Positions 44,617 through 55,850 of a stretch of DNA of 64,000 bases are shown piece by piece (the stretch's first letter is position 1; every line of letters starts with the position of its first letter). The notes beneath the pieces were generated by a model, which had not been told where the DNA came from, did no database searches, and saw nothing but the letters and a program-made list of their open reading frames with translations. The stretch is from Blepharisma stoltei. Taxonomy: Eukaryota > Ciliophora > Heterotrichea > Heterotrichida > Blepharismidae. The position numbers and the translations under genes are program-made. Where the stretch lies: assembly GCA_914767885.1 (NCBI GenBank), contig CAJZBQ010000032.1, forward strand, positions 496,001 through 560,000, given 5' to 3'.

Positions 44617-46205
44617 TTAATCGGAAAATCTAAACCGGTTTTTATCGTACAAATGTCTTTCAACACACATAGGCCTGATTAAATGTGAAACCTCCTCTTT
44701 TTCTACGACAGTTTTGTATTTCGAGTCATTTAAAGTGCTAATTATTTTTTCTCTGGCTGCAGGAGGTTTCGGGTTGGCTTTTTTCTCTTTTTTTATTTCT
44801 TTTCAGCTCTCTCTGCTCGTTTTTGAGTTTTCAAATCGGTTATTCTTATAATTTTCAAGCTCATATTTTATATTTTTCATAGGAACGTTATACACTTCAA
44901 TAGATTCATTGATTTCAACCAAGCGATCGTGGTTTCCTTTTTTATCGTAATAATCTGCATACATAAAATGGCCGGAGACGAGTGGCCTGTCCTTCCGTGG
45001 CGGGTGTCTCTCCAGTCGAAAAGGGTCCCGATCAATAGGGGCGATCTGGCCAGAGGCGAGCAGGGTTGGGTAGACATGGCCTCGAGTTGGAAATTCGTGG
45101 TTCCCGGCAAAATCCGTATGACCCGGATCAGGAGGGAAATTGCCACTACCGAGAAACCGGGGGTTTCGGCCCGGGCTCGAGTGCCTTTATGGAGCTCACC
45201 CCGCAGCGGGTCCGCTGCGGAACGCGAAGACTTTGGAAGTGGGGACTATAAAAACACACAGCTTTAATCTAATCTAATCTAATCTAATCTAATCTAATCG
45301 TAATAATCTGCAAACACTTGATTTGGGTAGATTTGAGGTGCCTTAACTATTTGTTTTCCTTCCAGATGTTTCAATAGATTTCTTACTCCCCCCATCCTTG
45401 ATCGAACTACTGACTGTAAAAATTCCTAAAAATTGGGGAAATTAACCCCCCATCCTTGATCGAACGATTTTCATATGCAAATTTTTATATATATAAAAAT
45501 ATATTAGTTATCAAAAGCTTGGGAAGATGTACCTAATGAAAATGTTTTAAAAGACTTTGAGACGACAGAAAGCTACGAAATCAACCCATTCGAAGTGATT
45601 TAGTCATCAACCTAGGCTTAAAAACTCAATAATCTAAAAAATAGAGATTCTTTAAAATTTAAAAAAAAAAATTTAATTTAATAAGGAACAAATTAAAATT
45701 TATACAGCTTAAAGGGGTGGTAACTGATAAATCAAAATATTAAAAATTGGTATTCTTATGAAATTAATTCAATTTTTTGATGTAAAAATTTTTATTAAAT
45801 ACTCTTTAACCCTCTAATTTAAAAGTAAATAAAAAAAAAAATATATATTTTTTTTATTTTATATATAAAATTTTTTTTTAATCCACATCATTGATCGAAC
45901 GATAGCGAGCCGTTCAATCAAGGATAGGGGGGAGTTAGAGATTTTTCTGAAGATGTTTTACGATGCTTTACACTTGAATTTTTAGGTTTATCAGGAGAAG
46001 CTCTTGGCCGATAAGTAAGTGAGCCGTGGCTAAATGCTCTGGGATGATAAGGTTTCGGCCTATTTGAACTTGATTGAGACGAAACTAAAGAATTCAAGTA
46101 TGGGCTATTTGTAAAAGATGATTTGCTTTTATGACTATTATAATGGCTTGAAGATGAGCTCTCAGAAAGCAAGCTTTTCAGAAATTTCGGTAAATTGTTA
46201 CTCAT
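44617..46205 (-). CDS. Hypothetical protein of 227 aa, split by a retroposon and a family-2 MITE
   Basis: The gene starts at 46205 (MSNNLPKFLKSLLSESSSSS) and ends at 44617. The N-terminal 95 residues are Ser-rich and basic. Removing the family-2 MITE (45386-45934) joins SSEKSL to RNLLKHLEGK, and removing the retroposon (44960-45296) joins PNQVF to ADYYDKKGNHD. The remainder is charged and helical with one TGA Trp. No known domain. Only about 43% of the gene span is coding. Confidence 0.75.
44960..45296 (+). mobile_element. Retroposon with (TAATC)n tail and 16-bp target duplication
   Basis: The 337-bp insert is strongly GC-rich against an AT-rich host and ends in about seven copies of TAATC. 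ATCGTAATAATCTGCA flanks it at 44944-44959 and 45297-45312. Long variable target duplication and a microsatellite tail are hallmarks of LINE-mobilised DNA. It has no complete ORF of its own, so it is a SINE or a 5'-truncated LINE. Confidence 0.88.
45386..45934 (+). mobile_element. Family-2 MITE with TTA target duplication
   Basis: The 549-bp element has the box ATCCTTGATCGAAC after CTCCCCCC, the same box about 60 bp further in, and a box hairpin at the right end. TTA flanks it at 45383-45385 and 45935-45937. Confidence 0.93.
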
Positions 46206-46349
46206 GTATATAAATTTAATTAAATATTCTAAGAATAAATAATGACTGAAAACGTTGAAATAACGAGTGACTATTATTTATTAGTTTTTTACAAAATTCG
46301 TGGAAAATTATTATAAATTACTTATTTTAAAATTGGGCTATAAACTTTA

Positions 46350-49300
46350 ATGGATTTTAGAAGACCTATGAATTTCAGAGAAGTCGCTCAGTCATCAGGT
46401 GGCTTTAAAGCAACGCCACCTATAGGTGCAAGGCCGTTTAACTCTAATTCAAGAGATTTTACTGCAAGAAATGACCAGCCAAATGAGAAAAATCGAAGTC
46501 CAGGTGGATTTAATCAAATGCCACGCTCTCAAAATCAGGGGTTTGGAGGTTTTTCTAATCCTACACAAGGAGGATTTATTCCTCAGTCTCAATATTTTCA
46601 AAATGGGCAGAACAGAAACCTTTTCCAGCAAAATGCAGATCAAATGGAGACTGAGCCACAAAATCCTGGTACAAAATTTCAAAAACATCAGAAAAATAAG
46701 CCCCAAGTAAAATCTATTAATTTTAGACCCCAATCTCAGACACAAGGTGGCTTCACGAGTGCAATTCCCACAAATGATACCTTTAGGCCAGTGCCTTTTG
46801 GTGCGGATAGTTTTTCAGCAAATAATCAAATGAGTAGCCAAAAAAAGTCACAAGGAGGCTTTAAGTCAGTCTCACAAGTCGCTCAGCAGCCATTCGGAGA
46901 AATGAGGGGACAACAAAAAAACCAAAGAAATGAAAATCCTAGAAAAGCTTTTAACCAGCCTGAAGGAGCCTTTCAAGGGGGTTTTAGATCTGGGGTTCCA
47001 AATAGGAAAGATGCTTTTCAAGAAAGAATGGAAGAAGATCGCGAAATTTCTGATATACAAGAGCCTAAAAGAGTGAAAAATGATTTTAAAAACAATAAGC
47101 CAGAAAATAAAAACAATGAAGGTTTTGGGTTCAAAAAATTCCTCAAACCTCGAATAAAGCAAGAGCCTGATGAAGAGGAAGAAGAAGAGGAGAGACCAGT
47201 CAAAACGGAAAATAGAAAAAAGATATTTCGAGAAAATATAAAAAGAGAAGAAAGGCCAATAATGCCAAGAAGACAGATAAAAAAGGAAGAAATTGATGAA
47301 GATAAAGAAGAAATCGATACAAGTAATGAAGAAATAAAAAGCCGAAATAAAGCATTGGCTACTTTTAGAAGACTTAAGAATAAACCAAAAACTGAAGAAA
47401 TTATTATTCAGGAAAAAGCTGTACGAAATAGTCAAAAGCCAGAAAAACCTAAAAAATTAGAAGTAGAAGAAAAGCCAAAAAAAATAAAGATTGCACCTCA
47501 GCGAAACATGAATGAAGGAGGAATTTTTATGTGTAGCGCTGAAGAAGCGAATCAAAGAGAGCAAGCTCATACGATTCACTTATTTGAAATGGCTCCTGGA
47601 CTTGATCTAACAATAGATCCTCCAAGTGTTCATTTGCCTTGGACAGTTAAAGAGTACCTACGAGCAAACTCAGGCTTATCTGAAAGTGTTAGGAATGAAG
47701 AAGCCTTACTCTTTTCTTATAATACTATATTTAATAAAATACGCTCACTTGCTTTAACGAGCAAGATATTTTTGCTCTCTAGCCGACAGCTTAATTTAAT
47801 ATCTTAAAAATTTTTATAATTTGTATATATTTGAAAAATTTGTCTTAAATTTAAGTTATTTTGTTATATTTAGTTATTTGGAATCTTAATACAAAAAAAA
47901 TTGATTTTAACTCTAAGCCAATAATTTTTCTTGCTGCTTTGTTCGATAATATTAAAAGCATAGAATCATTTTTAAAATTAATATCACTTAGCTATATAAG
48001 AGTCGGAGAGTTAGGAAAAGTGCTTGATTATTTATTTACAAATATTTTAGACGTTGATACAAATGGCAACCCATTAAATTACACATACCCTCCTAACAGC
48101 TCTTCTCATTCTTTTAAAGAAATTTACGAGTTCATAAGCGACCGTTCAAGAGCAGTTGCAAAAGACTATAGAATTTTAGACACTATTGGCAGTGATAGTT
48201 TTATACGAGATCATGAGCGCATTGCAAGATTCTTCATCATGTCTTGTTCAGAAGGATTTAATTCCCCTGATTTTGACCTCAAGCTCAATATGGACAGGGC
48301 CAGAGACATCCTCACCTCTCTTATGAAAGCCTACAAAAAGAAAAGGAGCCAGCACATCTCATGTGAAAACGAAGCTGAGTTTATGACCTATTTAATGGTT
48401 TTAAACTTATCAAAATATATAGAAGTAATTGCTTTGCTTAAAGAGGCTACAAATAAAATCAGAAAACAGCCAATTTTCCAGATAGGGCTTAAAATCTGCA
48501 TGGCTTATTATACAAATAACTACTGCGAGTATTTTGAATTGATGAAAAATGCGCCTTATTTAGTTACCTGTGTAGCTTATGCTTCTATAGATAATATGAG
48601 GATAACCGCATTAGAAATGATGCAAAACTGCAGTAAAGAAATTAGTATTGAAGATATGACAAAATATTTGTGGTTTTCTGATGAAGAAGAAACAATTGAA
48701 TATTTGGAGCATAGGGGGATTGTGGTGGATTATGATAATGGAAGTGAACTGGATTTAAAAGATGTAGAAATCACGGAAACTGCGTTTAGACCTACGCAAG
48801 AACAGAAAAATATTGCGGAAAGAAGAAATGAAATGTTTTCATCGAGGCTAGAAATAATTGAAAATTCTGAGATTAGGGTGCAAGGGCGCCAAGAAGATAC
48901 TGAAGAAGATGAAGAAGAGGAAGAAGAAGAAGAAGAAGGAGAAGAAGAAGAAGAAGAAGTAAAAGAAGAAATTGAGGAGCCGAAAACAATAAAAACAGTG
49001 ACCTCACCTCGAGAAATTCCTGCTAAAGCCCCAGTGTTAGAAAAGAAAGAATCAATAATTCATGCTGAGCCTTCAAATTTGCTAAGAAACGCAGCATCTA
49101 CAACTGAAGCTGCTGCTAAAAGTATTGAAATACCTAAGCTGGTATTTAGAGTTCCTGAAGTCCCGGTTAATCTGCCTTTCTCTCAGCCTCCTTTATTTTC
49201 AACTCCTCTTCAGCTTCCAATTTCAACTACACCACTAGTATCAGAGATCAAAGCTACACCAATTTCTCAGCAAACTTTTGTACCTAAATTAAGCTCCTCT

Positions 49301-49693
49301 GAAAACACTGAGTCTTTTCCAATCCTTCCCAAAAAGCACTCCAGAACTTGGAAATTCCCACAAACCAGCGAGGAAATTTTAAGTCTCTGCGAAAGCAAAG
49401 AAGAAAAAGAAGAATTCAAAAGAGAAATAAAAGAATTCCGAAAAAACAAAAAAATAAAAAAAATGATAAGAGAAAAGCAAGCCTTTGTAGCAAGACTGTT
49501 ACTGAGATTTGTGCATTGGAAAAGATATGTTAGGATGAAGAAATTCAAGATTTATGTAAAAGAAAGAATGGAAGAAGAGAAGAACAGATTTTTATCACAG
49601 TTTTCAAAATGTGTTATAGATGATACCCAAGCGATGCTTAGATATAGCGAAATGAAGAGGAGAAAGTTGGACACAACACAAATGGTAATATAA
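46350..49693 (+). CDS. SAC3/GANP-family nuclear mRNA-export factor (TREX-2), split by an IES
   Basis: SAC3/GANP is the scaffold of TREX-2, which links transcription to mRNA export at nuclear pores. The N-terminal 230 residues carry many GGF/GFGG motifs resembling nucleoporin FG repeats, as in GANP. The SAC3 core starts at GGIFMCSAEEANQREQAHTI...FEMAPG...VKEYLRANSG and continues after a 302-bp insert (47709-48010) with LGKVLDYLFTNILDVD...EIYEFISDRSRAVAKDYRI. A long Glu-rich run (about 48896-48975) and a basic coiled C-terminus follow. Removing the insert gives 1,012 aa in one frame. Confidence 0.9.
47709..48010. mobile_element. 302-bp insert with TTA target duplication in the SAC3 gene
   Basis: TTA lies at 47706-47708 and 48011-48013; the ends CTCTTTTC...GGAGAG are short inverted repeats and resemble worn family-1 ends. 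Removal joins SVRNEEAL to GKVLDYLF, restoring the SAC3 domain. Confidence 0.85.
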
Positions 49694-49714
49694 TTTAAAT
49701 TCCCAATAATTTAG

Positions 49715-51737
49715 TTAGTCAAGCTCATCAAGCTCTTCTTGGTGTCGTTTTATTATATACATTAAAATAGCCAAGTGTGCTAGCCTACCCTCTTAGCATC
49801 TGCAACTGGGAGGTTCATGGGAACCGGCGACCTTGCAGAAAGATGGATGGCATCCGGAAAAATGTACTCGGCCGGGTTTAACTTGGTTTGGTGGAGCTCA
49901 ATATCGGGGAAACCGAGCATATGCTCGCATTCAGGTCATGGGGTTTCCCCTTGGAATGATTCTCTGGAGTTAGAAAGGGGACGTCCAGCAAGCCAGAGGT
50001 GAGTTTCTTGACCAATCTGGCAGAATCATAGCGCGATACTAGTAGTTACATCTTGGGCTTTGAGTTTCACTTGGCAGATAACTCAAATAGGAAATTCGTT
50101 TTTCGAAATTTTCTAGAAGGCAAACTTGTTGACTTATGGCGTGGTCTGACTCTGGATACAAGTGCAAGCCCTCAGAATGAGGAACAGCACAGTGGAAGAT
50201 CATATCTTGGCAGGCAAGCAAGCGGCTGAGCGTTTAAGCGGAGGTGAGTAGTGACCTGCAGGCCTACAGGGGGGATTCTCTATAAGTAATTTAATTTAAG
50301 TTTAAGGGTCGTTTTATCATGTCTTCTATTGTTTCCTCATTAATAACAGGAGGAATTTCCTGTAAATTATCTTCCAAGGATTTGTTTTTATACGGGCATT
50401 CTTCAACTTCTTCAATTATAATTTTGTTGAATTCTTGTGGTCTATTTTCTTCCTTGTTGTTTTGAGCATTTAAAAGATTTTCAATGTAGTTTTCTTCTTT
50501 TTCTTTAAATTCTTCAGGCTTCACTATTTTCACTTCTTCTAAATCAGGGAGTTGTATATCATTCTGACTTTTGTCGCCGATATATGATACTTCCGTTGCT
50601 TCACTAGAAGAATTCCACTCATCAGATGATCCTTCACTGATTGTTGTGCTGCCATTGGTTTTATTTTCTTCTCTACCCAATCGATCATTTCTATGCTTCA
50701 TTGCAATTTCTCTAAATCTGTGATGCTCCAGCATTCTTTTTTCTTCTACTTCTTTTTCATATTGTCTTCTTTCTTCTCTTTCTGCCTGAATTCCTCCTCT
50801 TAGGAATGCCATTGCAAATCTTCTGTCTTCGTCAAAAACAGGTCTATCATCTAAATATTTCAAGTTCGATAATTTTGCAATTAAAATTTTTCTATAATTT
50901 TCAATTTTTCTGCACACAGGATTGCCGTGTAAATATAGAACACATAGCTGAGGCAGCTTTTCGAGGATTTCTGGAATAATTTCGACATCTGAAATTTTAT
51001 TATCGCTCAGGTCAAGAATTTCAAGACTTTGAGCATCTAAAAGACCTTTTAAATCATCTATACCATTTACCCCAATTTGGTTGGCTTTTAAAGTGAGCGT
51101 GCTTAGCTTTTGAGTATTTGAAAGACCTTTAATAGAAGAAATAAAATTTTCTGCAAGATTCAAGGTATGGAGGTCAGTTAAAGTATCAAGACCTGAAATT
51201 TCTTCTATGCAATTTTGTTGCAAATAAATGCATCTTAATTTTTGGCAGCTTTCCAGTCCTTGGATATGCTTACACCCCTTTAAATTGGAACCAAAATTCT
51301 AGTTCCAATTTAAAGGGAGTTAATTTTTTTTTAAAAAAAATTATTTAATTTTTCATTGTAAAAATATAAATTGAGCACAATATTTTGAATTTTAATCTAA
51401 TTATTAAAGAATTAATTAAAAAAATTAATACAAATTAGCATTTTCGCCTATAATATGTTTTTGAAAACAATAAATTTGTTTCTATTTAAAGAGGTCTAAA
51501 TTACCCAAAATATGGATTTTGTTCTAATTTAAATGGGGGTTTGTTAATGGAATTTCCCTCCATGTAAAGAACTTTTAACCCAGTAAATTCATCAAGATTT
51601 TCAATTTGATGGAAGCCTTTATAATGAAGATATAACCTATCATTGAGATATCTGGTATTATAGTAAATTCGTACATCACTGCCTAGTAGCTGATTCAGAA
51701 ATTTATTTGAAATTCTTGGAAAATCATCGACAATCAT
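49715..51737 (-). CDS. DNAAF1: Dynein axonemal assembly factor 1 (LRRC50/ODA7), split by a retroposon and a MITE
   Basis: DNAAF1 helps assemble outer and inner dynein arms in the cytoplasm before transport into cilia. The signature LYLHYKGFHQIENLDEFTGL, six SDS22-type LRRs and the LRR cap (NPVCRKIENYRK...LKYLDDRPVFDEDR) with the following AFLRGGIQAEREERRQ are all present. A family-3 MITE (51273-51543) lies between LRR one and two; removal joins EGNSI to KHIQGLESCQKL. A 551-bp retroposon (49757-50307) lies near the stop; its removal changes the tail to IEDMIKRHQEELDELD and gives 394 aa. Its start is 244 bp from the divergent F-box fusion gene. Confidence 0.93.
49757..50307 (+). mobile_element. 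GC-rich retroposon at the 3' end of DNAAF1
   Basis: GTCGTTTTATYAT flanks the insert at 49744-49756 and 50308-50320 (13 bp, one mismatch). The insert is GC-rich, has no ORF of note and ends in an A+T tail (TAATTTAATTTAAG). It adds a false C-terminus to DNAAF1 unless removed. Confidence 0.78.
51273..51543 (-). mobile_element. Family-3 MITE with TTA target duplication in DNAAF1
   Basis: A 271-bp copy with the box TTTAAATTGGAAC as a hairpin at the left end and once more at the right end. TTA flanks it at 51270-51272 and 51544-51546. Confidence 0.92.
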
Positions 51738-51981
51738 TTTAGTCTAACAAAATTATAAAAATGCCCAGAGCATTTGTTAGATCAGCTCGGGACAAAAACC
51801 TATATATATCTGACTATTTAAAGAGAAATGCTAAAAATATCCATAAAAGAATTCAAGTATCAAAAGTTTATTGTTTTTGTATCAAAGTCCCAATAAAATT
51901 CCTTAATTTCCAATAAAACAGTTTCAATTTAACTCAAAAAGTAAAAATGCTTTTAGAGATCTTCATAATTGATATTTAAAT

Positions 51982-54562
51982 ATGAAAAAGGAAGAACTTA
52001 AGAAAAACACTAGAATCCTTAAAGGCAAAGAAACTAGCAGAGAGTGCCTACTAGAAATCACCAATTCTTCAATAGATCACCGACAACCTTTAAAGAAACG
52101 TTCAAAAAGCTTTAAATGTCCCAATTATTTTCAAATGATCCCCAATGACCTAATGATTTGTATTTTTGGCTTTTTTTCAGCAAGTGAACTTATAACAGAA
52201 ATTCAGCTGGTTTGCAAAGATTGAGAGAGAGAGATTTTAAATTAGACTACGGGCTTTATTTCAGGCCATTGCTCCAGATAAATTTTCCTTACAAAAACTG
52301 TAAAAATTCAAAGTAAAATCTTCATAAAATATACTAAATTTTTTTGATTCTTTTTTGATGACGTCATCATCTGACGGGGGGACCCTTGTTTCCCTTGAAT
52401 TCAGGCCTTATCGGTCACAGATTCCACTTCAGGGGGACAAAATCAGCCTGAAGTTGATCGTCTGGTCCTCCTTCATGCCCATGCTCCGCTTGAAGCCTCC
52501 TAGCATCCTTTCTTCCATGAGTCATCCCAAATTTTTTAGCTTTTCTTCTAAGGGTTCAGGAAAAAGACCAATTACAGCTGGTAAAACATACCCCCGGATC
52601 TCCTGCGAGCTGCGGACCCTCGGACCCTATGCCAATGGCACTAGGTGAGGGTTGGCTATTTGGCCATTTCTTGCCAAATAAAAAGTATGCAAAGATTGAA
52701 GATACTTAGCAAATTCCCCTATACTCTGAAAAGAATTAAGCTCAGCCAACGTAGAATTGAAATGGCTCGTAAGGTGTGTTGAATGCCTAGCTGAAAGAAG
52801 ATCTAAAGGAAGAATCTACAAAGGCTACTTAAGAAGCACAGAAGCACCTGTGATTCTAAGAAAAGTAAACCTCGACGTTACAAATGCCGGCTTTGATGAT
52901 GGCGTTCCTACTTCTTTATTAAGAGAAATAGGCTATTTATCAGAATTCTCTCATCCTGGCATCGTAAAAATTCTTGGTTCCGAAGTGATCAAAAAAACGG
53001 TTTACACTTGTACAGAACAGTGCACCTACAATTTAAAAGAGTTCATAAAATTCTATGAAACAGGAAATTGCAGAAATATTCCTTTGCCAATGATAAAATC
53101 TTTATCCAAACAAATGTTTGAAGCTTTAGCATACATTCATGATAAAGGGGTTATACATAGGAATTTAAAGCCAGATAATATATTGATAACTGATTCAGGG
53201 CAGCTGAAAATCACTGATTTCACACTGTCAAGATTAGCATCAATTCCACATTATATGTACACACCTGAAGATCCTAAAGAAAGGAACCGCTCTGGTAGGG
53301 AAATTAGGAGGTTATGATATAGAGCTCCTGAATTACTATTAAGATCTGATATTTATGGATTTGAGATCGATGTATGAAGTGTAGGTTGTTTAATTGCTGA
53401 ATTAATTACAAAGATGCCACTATTTAATGGTGAAAGCGAAATTGAGCAGCTTTTTAAGATTTTCAAAGTGGCTGGAGTCAACGAAGATGAGGTTTCAACT
53501 CAGGCAAAATCTTTCCCAAAGTGGGAAAAAATTAATTTTTCTGATGTTCTTGCTGAGCCAAACTCAGAAGAATTTAAAAGGATAATTTCTGCTTTGATAC
53601 CAGCGCGTGAGCAAATATTTACAGTTCTAAGGCAAATAGGTGCTATTATTGGAGCATCTGGATTAGATTTGCTGCAAAAATGCTTAGACCCAAACCCAAA
53701 AACAAGAATTACAGCTTCTCAAGCCCTTTGCCACCCATTTTTTGACATAGAAATGAGCTCCCCTTCAGACTCTCTACAAAGTTATATTTCTCACCTTCTC
53801 TCTTTAGAGTCCCAAATTTCCCCAAGCCCAAAATATTTGATCATGCAAAAAGATATAAATGCGGCAATGAGAAGCATTTTAGTTGACTGATTAATAGATG
53901 TTGCAGTCCATTTTGAAGTAAATGATGAAACCTTGCATTTAGCTGTTAATTATATTGATAGGGTTTTAAGTGTTGCTAAAGTAGAAAGATCAAATTTACA
54001 GTTAGTTGGAGTCGCTTGTATGAAAATCGCTGATGTTTTTCATGAGAGATCTAAAGAATACTATAGACAGGAAAATTCAATAGAGTATGCCTATATTACT
54101 GCTGATGAGTTTACAGCTGCTCAGGTAGTGGAGATGGAAAAAGAAATATTAAAAAGGATAAAATTTAGAGTTTTGGCTCCTACGACACTATTTTTTATTA
54201 AAGCTTATCAAGCTGAGCTGAACTTGGATCTAAGCACTTATAAAATTGCTTTATTCCTTTCTGATCTTATGCTGCTTTCATATGAAAGTCTTAAATATAA
54301 GTACTCTTTGCTAGCCGCAGGAATTATTTATATAAGTTGCGCATTTACACAAGGATTTCCAGCACCTCAAAATGCTGATTTTTTTACGAATTTTCCAAGT
54401 TCAGACTTTAGCTCAGTCATTGAGTTTATTAAAAGTTTTTGGCTTGATGCAAAAACAAATCCCCAAATTTCAAGATTTGAAGCAATAAATCATAAGCATC
54501 AGGACATTAATCCTCGACAGCTTTGGCCACCGTCTACGCATTATCAAAATCGTTATTTTTAA
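51982..54562 (+). CDS. F-box / pseudo-CDK / cyclin fusion protein
   Basis: After removal of a retroposon (52225-52687) one frame encodes 701 aa. Residues about 52-97 form an F-box (MIPNDLMICIFGFFS...LVCKDWRYLANSPILWKEL). Residues about 106-420 are a CDK-type kinase fold with a PSTAIRE-like helix (GVPTSLLREIGYL), WYRAPE (W288) and DVWSVGCLIAEL, but the glycine loop is lost, the beta-3 Lys is Arg135 (next residue Lys136), HRD is HRN (N236) and DFG is DFT (D254-T256), so catalysis is unlikely. Residues about 465-640 are an A/B-type cyclin box (AAMRSILVDWLIDVA, ETLHLAVNYIDRVLS, LQLVGVACMKIAD). The F-box suggests an SCF ubiquitin-ligase substrate receptor, as in cyclin F, with a built-in pseudo-CDK. 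TGA Trp at 53318, 53372 and 53888. Confidence 0.92.
52225..52687. mobile_element. Retroposon within the F-box
   Basis: TGCAAAGATTGA flanks the insert at 52213-52224 and 52688-52699. The right half is GC-rich, the left AT-rich; no ORF of its own. Precise deletion restores the F-box (VCKDW-RYLANSP). A TA-to-TA deletion (TA in TTTTAAA at 52238 and TA just before the second copy) would also stay in frame but leave nine extra residues. Confidence 0.82.
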
Positions 54563-54707
54563 ATAAAAATGATTATAATTTTTTACATCAAGACTTTTTC
54601 ACCCACTATTTTTGTAAAATAAAAATGCTCTAAACCCATAAAAGAGCAAACATTTCTATAATATAGCTAAGTATGCAATTTAAAACGCCAACCATTTTAT
54701 AATAAGA

Positions 54708-55715
54708 ATGGGATGCTTCTTGGTAAAAGGGAAAAATCAATCGCAAAAAGTAACTCCATATACAACAGACCAATCATGTGTACATACAATCAACTCTGAC
54801 TCTGAAACCGCAATGAAGATTCAGCAAGGCGGTCTTAGCGATAATTATGAAATAATTAAGGAAGTGCAAAACGAGAATAATACAAAGACTTGGATTTGTA
54901 ATTTCGTTCCTCAGGATACAATGAGATTTGTTAAGAGAATAAAAAAACAGACTAATCAGCCTATTGAGGCTAATTGTAAAGAAATAAACCAAGAAGTAGA
55001 AATTTGAAGGAGGATAAAGCACCCAAACGTCATAAAATGCTATGAAATTTTTGAAGATGATGCTAGCTTTTACATAGCTACTGAGTACTACGAGGACTCT
55101 CAAATTTTAGAGAACCTAATTGAGCAAAGACAGTTTACCGAATACGAATGCTTATCAATCATAAAGCAACTTCTTACAGTCATTACCGTTTTACATAGTA
55201 AAAAAATAATCCATAGATCAATAAACCCTCGAAACATTATTTTAGATAAAGATGGGCCAGTCATAAAACTCACTGGATTTGAAACAAGTTCAATATTAAC
55301 AGGTCTAATACTCAAAACAGACAAACTCCGACGGTTTTCTCAAACCTTATCCCTTTTCACCGATAAATACACATTTTCTTGGTATTCTGCCCCAGAATTC
55401 GATTCCAAAATGTATAATGAAAAATGTGACGAGTGAAGCTGCGGGATTCTTCTTATCGCTCTTTTTACAGGAAAAGTGCTTCCCTTTGAAGATCTTCACA
55501 AGGAATTTAACACCTCAATTCTTTCTGGGTTGATCGAATTATTGAAAGAGCAGAAAATTCCAAAACTCGCAGCAGAGCTGATACGAGATCTAACTCAGTC
55601 AGACACTTTTGCGCGGATGTCTGCTGGAGTAGCACTCACTCACCCTTGGATCCAACAAAAAAAGAAATTAAAGCCAGTAATCATCATTTCTCCTTCCCAA
55701 GAAATCCAAACTTAG
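54708..55715 (+). CDS. Membrane-anchored protein kinase-like pseudokinase
   Basis: The 335-aa protein begins MGCFLVKGKN, fit for N-myristoylation and palmitoylation. Residues about 48-325 form a serine/threonine-kinase fold similar to calcium-dependent kinases. The beta-3 Lys is present (FVKRIKK), but HRD is HRS (IIHRSINPRNIIL) and DFG is GFE (LTGFETS), so both the catalytic base and the Mg-binding Asp are missing. The APE and DxWSxG motifs remain (YSAPEF, CDEWSCGILL). No EF hands follow. TGA Trp at 55004 and 55433. Confidence 0.87.
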
Positions 55716-55850
55716 CATTGTAAATATTAATCTATAATTAATTTAATATAAACCTCCATCATTTCTATATAAAGCCTCTGCAATCTCACTTTTTCTTATA
55801 TTTAAAGTTCTTTATTTTCCAGAAACACCCACTTTTAACAATATTTTAAA

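Noticed and set aside
44877-45267. GC-rich ORFs on both strands
   Set aside because: They fall inside the retroposon and show no family motifs.
48896-48980. Poly-Glu tract as a misassembly or microsatellite
   Set aside because: It keeps the frame and acidic runs are common at this place in SAC3/GANP-like proteins.
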